This document shows, piece after piece, positions 8,583 through 17,078 of a stretch of 64,000 nucleotides of DNA. Below the pieces are notes generated by a model. That model was given only the letters and a program-made list of their open reading frames with translations. It was not told the DNA's origin and did not search any database. The position numbers were made by a program, and so were the translations under genes. Every line of letters starts with the position of its first letter. The stretch's first letter is position 1. This DNA comes from RUG11237 sp045119215 (GTDB taxonomy: Bacteria; Bacillota; Clostridia; Lachnospirales; Lachnospiraceae): contig JBGVDD010000098.1 in the NCBI GenBank assembly GCA_045119215.1, positions 96,445-160,444 of the forward strand, in the 5' to 3' direction.

Positions 8583-9578
8583 ATGGACGGATGTATCAGA
8601 TGCGGATTACCAATAAATTACAAGGGCATTGTATTAGATGAGAACAAAGTATGTAATTATTGCAGATTTTATGAAAAGCATCAGACACAACTGCAGGACT
8701 ATGAAAAACTGGAAAGTATTTTTGTAAAAGAGATAAAAATGGCGAAGAAAAAAGCGGAACAATCGGGAGCGAAATACGATTGTATTGTTGGCCTTAGTGG
8801 AGGGAAAGATGGCGCATATATTACATATCAGTTACAGAAAAAATATGGTATGAGGGTGCTGACATATACTTTAGACAACGGTTTTTCCACGGAATATGGA
8901 AGAAATAATGTGGATATATTGTTAAAAAAATTAGATGTGGATCATATTTGGATAAACGTAAAAGAAAGTGAACTGAAAAAATTTTATAAGGCAAGTTTGC
9001 GGTTGACAAAAAATTTTTGTGGCGTATGTTTTCATTTTTGCCATTATTACAGCCATATGTTAGCTGCAATGTATAACATACCATTGATTGTGAATGGAAG
9101 AACACGAAGTCAGATACTGCAGGCTGCTTCAGAGGAAAAGGGAATCGAACCATTTGAAATATCAAGAGATTTAAAATCTTTTGAATACCAGATGTTTGGA
9201 AAATTAGTAGATAAACTTGATGGGGCTAGTTGCATTGATTTTTTAAACGGAACTAAGGTATCATCCCTGTCCTACTTTATGTATCATTGTGTTGGGGAAC
9301 AGGAGAAAATGGATTTTCTGGAAAGAGAGATTGGCTGGGTAAAGCCAAAAGCAGGTGTCGCCCATGCAGACTGCTGGGCTCATGCCATTGCAGAAAATTT
9401 GAACATAAAAAAATTCCACTATCCGGTACGTACAGGAGAATTATCGGAGCTTGTAAGAGAAGGAGAAATTTCAGTAGAGGAAGCTGTAAAGCAAAGAGAG
9501 GCCGATTATAAAGAGTATAGGGAAATTTCAGAAGAGTTATTAAATAAATTCAAAGAGCGTGTAGAATACGCATTTTAA
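8583..9578 (+). CDS. PP-loop ATP pyrophosphatase, N-acetyl sugar amidotransferase (WbpG/PseA)-like
   Basis: 331 residues. Two CxxC pairs (C4/C7 and C24/C27) form a probable zinc knuckle, as in WbpG-type proteins. The N-type ATP-pyrophosphatase loop SGGKDG is at residues 72-77, and a Cys/His cluster CGVCFHFCH follows near 146-154. Family members adenylate a carbonyl or carboxyl group and replace it with ammonia or sulfur; WbpG amidates an N-acetyl sugar of a polysaccharide. The usual HisH/HisF-type partners are absent here, and the gene stands alone between two terminators, so the substrate is unknown. ATG 8577 abuts AGGAGG (8571-8576) with no spacing, so ATG 8583 (6 nt spacing) is chosen. Confidence 0.7.
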   Translation: MDGCIRCGLPINYKGIVLDENKVCNYCRFYEKHQTQLQDYEKLESIFVKEIKMAKKKAEQSGAKYDCIVGLSGGKDGAYITYQLQKKYGMRVLTYTLDNGFSTEYGRNNVDILLKKLDVDHIWINVKESELKKFYKASLRLTKNFCGVCFHFCHYYSHMLAAMYNIPLIVNGRTRSQILQAASEEKGIEPFEISRDLKSFEYQMFGKLVDKLDGASCIDFLNGTKVSSLSYFMYHCVGEQEKMDFLEREIGWVKPKAGVAHADCWAHAIAENLNIKKFHYPVRTGELSELVREGEISVEEAVKQREADYKEYREISEELLNKFKERVEYAF

Positions 9579-9584
9579 CAAAAC

Positions 9585-9608
9585 GCCACCGATAAGGTGG
9601 CTTTTTTT
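9585..9608 (+). terminator. Rho-independent terminator after the PP-loop ATPase gene
   Basis: The arms GCCACC (9585-9590) and GGTGGC (9596-9601) enclose a 5-base loop and are followed by seven T. The hairpin lies a few bases after the stop codon at 9576-9578. Confidence 0.85.
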
Positions 9609-9704
9609 AAAATACAAGGAAAAACAATAGCATTTCTATGAAAAAGTGTGTATACTAAAACAATAATAGATGTGAGAAATTATGAGAAAAAATAGGAGAA
9701 AAAC

Positions 9705-11036
9705 ATGAAGTCAAAGGGACATTTGATTCAAAAAGTAAATGAGGGAAGCATTGCCTGGGAAATGGAACTTGAACCGGGAGATTATCTGTTGTCAATCAAT
9801 GGCACCGAAATAAAGGATGTATTTGACTACCGTTATCTGATACAGGATGATTATTTAGAAATGGTAGTGAGGAAGGCAGACGGCGAGGAATGGGAATTAG
9901 AAATCGAAAAGGAGTTTGACGAGGAAATTGGGATTGAATTTGAGAATGGGCTGATGGATGAATATCGAAGCTGTCACAATAAATGTATGTTTTGTTTCAT
10001 TGACCAGATGCCAAAGGGGATGCGGGAAACCCTGTATTTTAAGGATGACGATTCCAGATTGTCATTTTTACAGGGAAACTATGTGACATTGACCAATATG
10101 AGTGATGAGGACGTGGATAGAATTATCAGATACCGCTTAGAGCCTATTAATATTTCCTTCCAGGCAATGAGACCAGAACTTCGCTGTAAAATGTTACATA
10201 ACAGATTTGCGGGAGATGCTTTGAAAAAGGCAGAAAAATTCAGGGATGCGGGAATTATTATGAATGGGCAGATTGTACTTTGTAAGGGGGAAAATGATGG
10301 GGAAGAATTAGAGTACAGTCTGACAGAACTGTATCAATATCTTCCTTACCTACAAAGTCTTTCTATCGTGCCAGTGGGGTTGTCAAAATATAGGGAGGGG
10401 CTGTATCCTCTAGAGCCTTTCACAAAAGAAGATGCAAAGGAGGTATTAAAAACCATTCACCGCTGGCAGAAAAAAGCCATGGAGGAATTTGGAACCCATT
10501 TTGTTCATGGGGGAGATGAGTGGTATATTCTGGCCCAGGAGGAACTGCCAGAGGAAGATTCTTATGATGGATATCTCCAATATGAAAATGGGGTAGGTAT
10601 GGTTCGCTCTATGATTGTAAGTGTTAAGGAAGAGTTAAAGGGACTTGTGGGAGATGACAGAGAACGTCATGTGTCCCTGGCTACCGGAAAATTAATGGAG
10701 CCTTTTTTGAAGAAAATGATAGAACAGATACAGATAAAGTTTCCAAATGTGAGAGCGGATGTATATGGAATACGAAATGATTTCTTTGGAGAGAGGATTA
10801 CAGTGGCAGGTCTGGTAACCGCTACAGATTTGATTGCCCAGTTAAAAGGGAAAGATTTAGGGGAAGTCCTTATGATACCAGATTGTATGCTGAGAAGTGG
10901 GGAAGATGTCTTTTTGGATGATATGACCGTCTCCCAGGTAGAAACTGCTTTACAAGTAAGGTTAGATATTGTAAAATCAAGCGGACAGGATTTCGTGAAA
11001 AGGGTGTGCGGTATTCAAAGTGCGCACCAAGAATGA
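9705..11036 (+). CDS. DUF512 protein: PDZ plus radical SAM-like iron-sulfur protein
   Basis: 443 residues. A PDZ-like N-terminal domain occupies about residues 1-70 (VNEGSIAWEMELEPGDYLLSINGTEI). Then comes a radical SAM-type cysteine motif CHNKCMFCFIDQ, followed by the conserved DUF512 segments KDDDSRLSFLQGNY, TNMSDED and SIVPVGLSKYR. Members are widespread in Clostridia and cyanobacteria and commonly sit beside der, as here. The biochemical function is not established. The start ATG has AGGAGAAAAAC before it. der starts 108 bases downstream with no terminator between, so co-transcription is likely. Confidence 0.88.
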   Translation: MKSKGHLIQKVNEGSIAWEMELEPGDYLLSINGTEIKDVFDYRYLIQDDYLEMVVRKADGEEWELEIEKEFDEEIGIEFENGLMDEYRSCHNKCMFCFIDQMPKGMRETLYFKDDDSRLSFLQGNYVTLTNMSDEDVDRIIRYRLEPINISFQAMRPELRCKMLHNRFAGDALKKAEKFRDAGIIMNGQIVLCKGENDGEELEYSLTELYQYLPYLQSLSIVPVGLSKYREGLYPLEPFTKEDAKEVLKTIHRWQKKAMEEFGTHFVHGGDEWYILAQEELPEEDSYDGYLQYENGVGMVRSMIVSVKEELKGLVGDDRERHVSLATGKLMEPFLKKMIEQIQIKFPNVRADVYGIRNDFFGERITVAGLVTATDLIAQLKGKDLGEVLMIPDCMLRSGEDVFLDDMTVSQVETALQVRLDIVKSSGQDFVKRVCGIQSAHQE

Positions 11037-11144
11037 TGCTATTATGGGATGGAGACATTGCAGTACAAATGTAATAGAAACATCCCCATTTCAATGGAAT
11101 GCTAAAGGCGAAGATTAAGATAGGAAAGGGAAGGGAAACAGAAA

Positions 11145-12467
11145 ATGAGTAAACCAATCGTTGCAATTGTGGGAAGACCAAATGTTGGAAAGTCTACTTT
11201 ATTCAATGCATTGGCTGGCGAACGCATCGCTATTGTTCAGGACACTCCGGGTGTTACCAGAGATAGAATTTATGCGCAAGTCAACTGGTTGAATATGGAA
11301 TTTACATTGATTGATACTGGTGGTATTGAGCCGGAAAGCCAGGATATTATTTTGTCACAGATGAGAGAACAGGCTGAGATTGCCATCGCTACCGCAGATG
11401 TGATTGTGTTCATGACGGATGTACGTCAGGGACTGGTGGATTCGGATGCCAAGGTGGCAGATATGCTAAGAAGAAGCAAGAAACCAGTGTTATTGGTGGT
11501 AAATAAGGTGGACAGCTTTGAAAAATTCATGCCGGATGTGTATGAATTTTATAATCTTGGGATTGGAGACCCTATTCCTATTTCTGCTGCTTCAAAGCTG
11601 GGCCTGGGAGATATGCTAGATGAGATTACCAGCCATTTTCATAAAGGAAATACCGAAGAGGAGGAAGATGAGCGTCCGCGTATTGCCATAGTAGGTAAGC
11701 CAAATGTAGGAAAATCTTCTATTATCAATAAGCTGTGTGGGGAGGACCGTGTGATTGTATCGGATATTGCAGGTACCACAAGGGATGCCATCGATACTGC
11801 TGTAAAGCACAATGGAAAGGAATATGTATTCATTGATACGGCAGGCCTTCGAAGGAAGAATAAGATTAAAGAAGAGTTAGAAAAATATATGATTGTCCGT
11901 ACTGTCAGTGCTGTGGAACGGGCAGATGTGGTAATTATGGTGATTGATGCATCGGAAGGGATCACAGAACAGGATGCAAAAATTGCCGGCATTGCCCATG
12001 ACAGAGGAAAGGCTGTGATTATCGCAGTAAATAAATGGGATTTGGTGGAAAAAGATGACAAGACCATGAATAAATTTACGGCAAAAGTCAGAGATACCTT
12101 ATCTTATATGCCTTATGCAGAAATTATGTTTATCTCAGCAGAGACAGGACAGAGATTGATTAAGCTTTACGATATGATTGATATGGTCATCGAAAATCAG
12201 ACCCTTCGTGTGGCTACTGGTGTGCTCAATGAGATTATGACAGAGGCGGTAGCAATGCAGCAGCCTCCATCAGACAAGGGAAAGCGGCTAAAGTTATATT
12301 ATATTACCCAGGTATCGGTGAAACCACCTACTTTTGTAATCTTTGTAAACGATAAGGAATTAATGCACTTTTCGTATACAAGATATATAGAAAATAGAAT
12401 CAGGGATGCCTTTGGATTTCGAGGTACGCCGCTGAAATTTATTATTCGTGAGAGGAAGGAAAAATAA
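11145..12467 (+). CDS. der: Ribosome biogenesis GTPase Der (EngA)
   Basis: 440 residues with the tandem GTPase domains that define Der. The first P-loop is GRPNVGKST at residues 10-18 and the second is GKPNVGKSS near 181. G3 motifs are DTGG and DTAG, and G4 motifs are NKVD and NKWD. The C-terminal KH-like domain ends near FRGTPLKFIIRERK. Der acts in maturation of the 50S subunit. The ATG is preceded by the purine-rich GGGAAGGGAAACAG. The stop codon overlaps the start of plsY by one base, indicating translational coupling. Confidence 0.97.
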   Translation: MSKPIVAIVGRPNVGKSTLFNALAGERIAIVQDTPGVTRDRIYAQVNWLNMEFTLIDTGGIEPESQDIILSQMREQAEIAIATADVIVFMTDVRQGLVDSDAKVADMLRRSKKPVLLVVNKVDSFEKFMPDVYEFYNLGIGDPIPISAASKLGLGDMLDEITSHFHKGNTEEEEDERPRIAIVGKPNVGKSSIINKLCGEDRVIVSDIAGTTRDAIDTAVKHNGKEYVFIDTAGLRRKNKIKEELEKYMIVRTVSAVERADVVIMVIDASEGITEQDAKIAGIAHDRGKAVIIAVNKWDLVEKDDKTMNKFTAKVRDTLSYMPYAEIMFISAETGQRLIKLYDMIDMVIENQTLRVATGVLNEIMTEAVAMQQPPSDKGKRLKLYYITQVSVKPPTFVIFVNDKELMHFSYTRYIENRIRDAFGFRGTPLKFIIRERKEK

Positions 12468-13120
12468 TGATGGAACGTTTGGTTTGTCTTGCTATCGGAT
12501 ATGGATTTGGAGTGTTGCAGACTGGATATTTGTACGGAAAGGCTCATGGAATTGATATCAGAGACCATGGCTCAGGAAATGCCGGTACCACAAATGCTCT
12601 TCGTACCCTGGGGAAAAAAGCAGGTTTGATTACTTTTTTAGGAGATGTGTTTAAATGTGTATTTGCAGTGCTTTTGGTTTGGGCTTTGTTTCATAAAAGC
12701 CATGCAGATGTTATGCCCCTGTTAAAGCTATACACAGGAGCAGGTGTGGTTCTAGGTCACAACTTTCCTTTTTATATGAAGTTCAGAGGAGGAAAAGGAA
12801 TTGCGGCTACTGCAGGGATGCTGCTTTCCTTTGACTGGTACATAGTTGGATTTGCCCTGGTAACCTTTTTGGTGGCATTTCTTTTAACAAATTATGTTTC
12901 CTTAGGCTCATTGCTTGTGTATGCCGGTTTTATGATTGAATTGGTTGTGATGGGACAGATGGGATATTTTGGAGTGGAGCAGCCTGTTTTGTATGAAATG
13001 TATGGGATTGCTGCAGCCTTAACCATCATGGCATTCTATAAGCATAGAGGCAATATTGTGAGATTGTTAAAAGGAACAGAAAACAAGACAAATCTATTTA
13101 AAAAGAAAGAAGACAAATAA
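12467..13120 (+). CDS. plsY: Glycerol-3-phosphate acyltransferase PlsY
   Basis: 217 residues of a polytopic membrane protein. Conserved PlsY blocks are visible: GSGNAGTTNALRTLGKKAG, GHNFPFYMKFRGGKG and a third at the C-terminus (KHRGNIVRLLKGTE). PlsY transfers the acyl group from acyl-phosphate (made by PlsX) to glycerol 3-phosphate, the first step of phospholipid synthesis. It is placed directly before gpsA, which supplies its glycerol 3-phosphate substrate. Translation could start at ATG 12467 or at the adjacent ATG 12470; both follow GGAAGG. The slightly extended C-terminus is basic and cytoplasmic. Confidence 0.94.
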   Translation: MMERLVCLAIGYGFGVLQTGYLYGKAHGIDIRDHGSGNAGTTNALRTLGKKAGLITFLGDVFKCVFAVLLVWALFHKSHADVMPLLKLYTGAGVVLGHNFPFYMKFRGGKGIAATAGMLLSFDWYIVGFALVTFLVAFLLTNYVSLGSLLVYAGFMIELVVMGQMGYFGVEQPVLYEMYGIAAALTIMAFYKHRGNIVRLLKGTENKTNLFKKKEDK

Positions 13121-13132
13121 AGGGGAAGTAAG

Positions 13133-14143
13133 ATGAATCAGAAAAAAATAGGGATCATAGGTGCAGGGAGCTGGGGAACAGCTTTGGCATTTTTGTTAAG
13201 TAATAATGGACACCAGGTAACATTGTATTCCGTCTTTGAAGATGAAATTAAAATGTTACAGGAAAGCCATGAACATAAGGATAAGCTACCGGGAACTAAG
13301 TTACCGGACAGCATGATATTTACCACAGATTTAAAACAGGCCATGACGGATATGGATTTGATTGTACTGGCGGTACCATCTCCATTTACCAGAAAGACTG
13401 CAAAGGGTATGAAAGAATTTACCAAAGAGGGACAGTTGATCGTCAATGTGGCAAAGGGAATCGAAGAAAATACCATGATGACGTTGACAGAAATTATTGA
13501 GGAAGAAATCCCACAGGCAATTGTAGCGGTTCTGTCTGGGCCAAGTCATGCGGAGGAAGTAGGGAAAGGTCTTCCTACGACCTGTGTGGCAGGAGCCAAA
13601 GAAGAAAAGGATGCAGAATTTATCCAGGAAATTTTTAACAGCAATGTATTTCGTGTATATACCAGTACCGATGTTTTGGGAATTGAGCTTGGTGGAGCGT
13701 TAAAAAATGTGATTGCTTTGGCAGCGGGAATTGCCGATGGACTAGGATATGGAGACAATGCAAAGGCTGCTTTGATTACCAGAGGAATTTCAGAAATTTC
13801 ACGCCTGGGAGAGGCCATGGGTGGAAAAAGGGAAACTTTCCATGGATTAACAGGAACCGGGGATTTAATTGTAACCTGTGCCAGTATGCACAGCAGAAAC
13901 CGTCGCGCAGGTATTTTGATAGGAAAAGGATATACTATGCAAGAAGCCATGGACGAGGTGAAGATGGTAGTAGAGGGAGTGTACTCTGCAAAAGCTGCAC
14001 AGCAATTGGCAAAGAAGTACCATGTGGAACTGCCGATTATTGATCAGGTATGCTCCATCCTTTTTGAGGGAGGTTGTGCAGAAGATGCTGTGGAAATCCT
14101 TATGGGACGAGAGAAGAAAAGTGAAATGGAAGCTGTAAAATAA
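13133..14143 (+). CDS. gpsA: Glycerol-3-phosphate dehydrogenase [NAD(P)+]
   Basis: 336 residues. The N-terminal Rossmann motif GIIGAGSWGTALA binds NAD(P), and later blocks include LSGPSHAEEV, ELGGALKNVIALAAG with the catalytic Lys, and GLTGTGDLIVTC. GpsA reduces dihydroxyacetone phosphate to glycerol 3-phosphate for phospholipid synthesis. It sits 12 bases after plsY, preceded by GGGGAAGTAAG, and continues the der-plsY-gpsA operon. The MoxR-type ATPase gene follows 26 bases later. Confidence 0.96.
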   Translation: MNQKKIGIIGAGSWGTALAFLLSNNGHQVTLYSVFEDEIKMLQESHEHKDKLPGTKLPDSMIFTTDLKQAMTDMDLIVLAVPSPFTRKTAKGMKEFTKEGQLIVNVAKGIEENTMMTLTEIIEEEIPQAIVAVLSGPSHAEEVGKGLPTTCVAGAKEEKDAEFIQEIFNSNVFRVYTSTDVLGIELGGALKNVIALAAGIADGLGYGDNAKAALITRGISEISRLGEAMGGKRETFHGLTGTGDLIVTCASMHSRNRRAGILIGKGYTMQEAMDEVKMVVEGVYSAKAAQQLAKKYHVELPIIDQVCSILFEGGCAEDAVEILMGREKKSEMEAVK

Positions 14144-14169
14144 AAATAAAGAATACAAGGAGATATCAC

Positions 14170-14994
14170 ATGGAAACAAAGACAGGATTTAATGGTTCAG
14201 AAACTTATGTGGCAAGCCCGGAGCTTATGGCCAGTGTAAATGTGGCTATGGCGTTGGAAAAACCGTTGCTAATCAAAGGGGAGCCAGGAACAGGAAAGAC
14301 AATGCTTGCCCAGGCAATTGCCCAGTCTTTAGGAAAAGAACTGTTGATTTGGAATATCAAGTCAACCACAAAGGCCCAGGAAGGATTGTATGTGTACGAT
14401 ACCATTCAGAGATTGTATGACAGTCAGTTTGGGGAAGAGGGAGTAGATGATATTGGACACTATATTAAGCTTGGAAAATTAGGCGAGGCTTTTAAGGCAG
14501 ATAACCAGCCGGTATTGCTGATTGATGAAATTGACAAAGCGGATTTGGAATTCCCCAATGACCTTTTATGGGAATTAGACAAAATGGAATTTTATATCCA
14601 TGAAACTAAGGAGACAGTAAAAGCAAAGAAGCGCCCAATTGTAATTATTACCTCTAATGCAGAGAAGGAACTTCCGGATGCCTTCCTTAGAAGATGTATT
14701 TTCCACTATATTGAATTTCCGGATAAGGAGCTGATGGAGGAGATTGTAAAGGTACATTTTCCTGATTTAAAGGATAATTTATTGCAGGAATGTATGGAAC
14801 AGTTTTATTGGATTCGTTCCTTAAAGGATATCAGAAAGAAACCAAGCACTTCCGAGTTGGTAGACTGGATTCAGGCGTTGCTTTTAGGCGGCATTACTCC
14901 GGAGGAAGTAAAGGAAAAAATGCCTTTTATTGGTGTGTTATTAAAGAAGGATGAAGACTTAGCTGTATTTAAGAAGAGGAGATTAGATGTTTAG
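14170..14994 (+). CDS. MoxR-family AAA+ ATPase
   Basis: 274 residues. Walker A is GEPGTGKT near residue 40, Walker B is LLIDEIDKAD near 120, sensor 1 is VIITSN and the arginine finger region is DAFLRRC. This matches MoxR/CoxD-type AAA+ ATPases, which act with von Willebrand A-domain partner proteins as chaperones for metal or cofactor insertion or enzyme activation. The next gene encodes exactly such a VWA protein and overlaps it by 8 bases. No obvious client enzyme lies in the operon. AAGGAG lies at the correct distance before the ATG. Confidence 0.9.
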   Translation: METKTGFNGSETYVASPELMASVNVAMALEKPLLIKGEPGTGKTMLAQAIAQSLGKELLIWNIKSTTKAQEGLYVYDTIQRLYDSQFGEEGVDDIGHYIKLGKLGEAFKADNQPVLLIDEIDKADLEFPNDLLWELDKMEFYIHETKETVKAKKRPIVIITSNAEKELPDAFLRRCIFHYIEFPDKELMEEIVKVHFPDLKDNLLQECMEQFYWIRSLKDIRKKPSTSELVDWIQALLLGGITPEEVKEKMPFIGVLLKKDEDLAVFKKRRLDV

Positions 14995-16189
14995 TCCATT
15001 TTTTTATGTGTTAAAAGCCAAGGGCTTAGAAGTCTCTACAACCGAGTGGCTGACTTTGATGAATGCACTGGACAAGGGACTTTGCAATGCCTCACTGACT
15101 CAGTTTTATTACGTGGCAAGAATGATTTTAGTAAAGTCAGAAGCGGATTATGACCGTTTTGATGTGGCTTTTGAGGAATATTTTAAAGACTTTAAGTATT
15201 ACGCGGACATTCCGGATGCTATCAAAAAATTCCTGGATAAACCGGAGGTGGAGCAGGATCATACCAATGATGAATTGTTTAAACCTCGTTCGGAAGAACT
15301 TACCAAAGAAGAAATTGAAGGTATGTTTGAAGAAAGGAAAACGGAGCAGAAGACAGAGCACAATGGGGGAAGCTACTGGATTGGAACTCATGGAACTTCC
15401 ACTTTTGGGCATAATGGAAAGCAGCCAGGGGGAATCCGCATTGGCGGCCAGTCCGCATTGAAATCTGCGTTTCAGGTGGTAGGAGACCGACGGTTTGCTG
15501 ATTTTCGTAACGATAAAGCATTGAATATCAGGCAGTTTCAGGTGGCATTTCGAAGATTACGTCAGTTTTCTTCCAAGATTGAGGCACCAAAGACAGAACT
15601 TGATTTGGATGGTACCATTGATTCCACCTGTAACAATGGAGGATACTTAAAACTGGAGTTTGAAAAGCCTAGAAAGAATACGGTAAAACTCCTATTATTA
15701 TTTGACTCCGGCGGCACCATGATGCCCTTTAGTACCTTGTGTAATAATTTGTTTCAGGCAGTCCACAAAGCAAACCATTTTAAGGATGTAAAGACTTATT
15801 ATTTTCACAACTGCATCTATGCTCATGTGTATAATTCACCGGAGTGTGATTATGGAGACTGGGTGGAAAGTGAATGGCTGTTTAAGAATTTAGATGCAGA
15901 CTACAAGGTGATTATTGTGGGGGATGCCCAGATGGCACCGGAAGAATTATTCCACAATACCGGAAATTACCGTGGACCAAATAATGGGTTAAGCGGCTAT
16001 GAGTGGCTTACCTGGTACACCAAGAAATTTAAAAAGGTGGTTTGGTTAAATCCACGTTATCATGCCAATGTGGCAAAATTAGACTGGCTGGAGGCAGAAC
16101 AGTCCATAGCAAGTCTGATACGGATGTATCCATTGTCTGTAGATGGATTAAAATATGCCATTGAAGAGCTGATGAGTCCGAAACATTAA
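14987..16189 (+). CDS. VWA-domain protein of the CoxE type, partner of the MoxR ATPase
   Basis: 400 residues. The N-terminal 120 residues are helical and the middle (about 120-160) is Gly-rich and charged. A VWA-like domain begins near residue 235 with LLLLFDSGGTM, a variant of the metal-site DxSxS motif in which the second Ser is Gly and the third position is Thr. The C-terminal part (VVWLNPRYHANV) is typical of CoxE-like proteins. With MoxR the pair is expected to form a chaperone complex in the cytoplasm. The 8-base overlap with the ATPase gene supports coupling. The altered metal-binding motif may weaken cation binding. Confidence 0.82.
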   Translation: MFSPFFYVLKAKGLEVSTTEWLTLMNALDKGLCNASLTQFYYVARMILVKSEADYDRFDVAFEEYFKDFKYYADIPDAIKKFLDKPEVEQDHTNDELFKPRSEELTKEEIEGMFEERKTEQKTEHNGGSYWIGTHGTSTFGHNGKQPGGIRIGGQSALKSAFQVVGDRRFADFRNDKALNIRQFQVAFRRLRQFSSKIEAPKTELDLDGTIDSTCNNGGYLKLEFEKPRKNTVKLLLLFDSGGTMMPFSTLCNNLFQAVHKANHFKDVKTYYFHNCIYAHVYNSPECDYGDWVESEWLFKNLDADYKVIIVGDAQMAPEELFHNTGNYRGPNNGLSGYEWLTWYTKKFKKVVWLNPRYHANVAKLDWLEAEQSIASLIRMYPLSVDGLKYAIEELMSPKH

Positions 16190-16221
16190 GAGAGAATAAG
16201 AGCGAATAAGAGTGAGGATAT

Positions 16222-16280
16222 GAGAAAAGAGAATTTTGTCTGTTCAGAGATGCTGAACAGATAAGATTCTCTTTTTCTCA
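16222..16280 (+). terminator. Large hairpin, probable terminator of the der to VWA operon
   Basis: The arms GAGAAAAGAGAAT...TCTGTTCAG and CTGAACAGA...GATTCTCTTTTTCTC form a long interrupted stem around loop AGATG at 16248-16252. The innermost CTGTTCAG/CTGAACAG arms are the same as in the dispersed intergenic repeat. The 3' side contains a T5 run inside the stem rather than after it, so termination strength is uncertain. Confidence 0.55.
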
Positions 16281-16330
16281 CAATTCTCTCACATTTTTCC
16301 AGTAGTATGTCTTGGGTATGAATAGGAAAA

Positions 16331-16390
16331 TTGCATGCGTTAGCATTGCCTGATTTAGTAACAGTTCAGTCCATAGACTGAACTGTTACT
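16331..16390 (+). repeat. Dispersed structured intergenic repeat, copy 2 (truncated)
   Basis: Only the right part of the element is recognisable: TTGCATGCGTTAGCATTGCC, then TGATTT, then a perfect hairpin with arms AGTAACAGTTCAGT (16357-16370) and ACTGAACTGTTACT (16377-16390). The left GGTCT...AGACC hairpin and the left arm of the middle hairpin are missing. The copy ends 16 bases before the response regulator start codon, so its hairpin would lie in that mRNA leader. Confidence 0.7.
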
Positions 16391-16406
16391 ATGAAAAGGA
16401 GAAACT

Positions 16407-17078
16407 ATGGCAAATACAGTGTTGGTAGTAGAAGATGAAAAAAAACTTTTATATACTCTGTCAGATTTTTTGGAACTGAATGATTATCAGGTACTGCGTT
16501 GTGACAATGGGGAAGCGGCAGTAGAGGTTTTTCAGGAAAACATGCATAGGATAGATATTGTTTTGTTAGATATTATGCTTCCTGGTATCAATGGGTATCA
16601 AGTACTAAAGCAGATTCGCAGACTGAGTCAGACACCAGTTATCATGTTGACGGCCAAGGATGGTGAGCAAGACCAGGTACTGGGATTTACAGAGGGGGCG
16701 GATGACTACATCACAAAACCCTATTCCCTTGCAGTCATTAAAGCACATGTGGAAGCGGTATTGAAACGTGCGGGGAAATTGGCAGAGACCATGGAAAGCA
16801 ATGGGATTTGTCTGGAGTTGGCAAGTCAAAAGCTTTTCTATAAAGGGAATCAAATTGAGATTACCCCAAAAGAATTTCAATTGATGCGGTTTTTTATGGA
16901 AAATGAAGGGGTTGTTTTAAGCAGAGACCAGATATTAAATGCAGTGTGGGGATATTACTATGAAGGGGATATCCGTACGGTGGATACCTTGGTAAAACAG
17001 CTGAGAAAAAAGATGGACAATGATGTACCCATACGGTCTGTTTATGGCGTAGGGTACGTATTTGGAGGAGATAAATGA
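16407..17078 (+). CDS. OmpR/PhoB-family response regulator
   Basis: 223 residues. The receiver domain has acidic residues E9/D10, the phospho-acceptor D55 (VLLDIMLPG), T in MLTAKD and K in ITKPY. The C-terminal winged helix (about 125-223) has the OmpR-type ending VDTLVKQLRKKM...VYGVGYVF. It should bind DNA when phosphorylated by the kinase encoded next, which overlaps it by 4 bases (ATGA). AAAGGAG lies before the ATG. Likely targets are the adjacent transporter and ligase genes, but no operator can be identified by eye. Confidence 0.93.
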   Translation: MANTVLVVEDEKKLLYTLSDFLELNDYQVLRCDNGEAAVEVFQENMHRIDIVLLDIMLPGINGYQVLKQIRRLSQTPVIMLTAKDGEQDQVLGFTEGADDYITKPYSLAVIKAHVEAVLKRAGKLAETMESNGICLELASQKLFYKGNQIEITPKEFQLMRFFMENEGVVLSRDQILNAVWGYYYEGDIRTVDTLVKQLRKKMDNDVPIRSVYGVGYVFGGDK

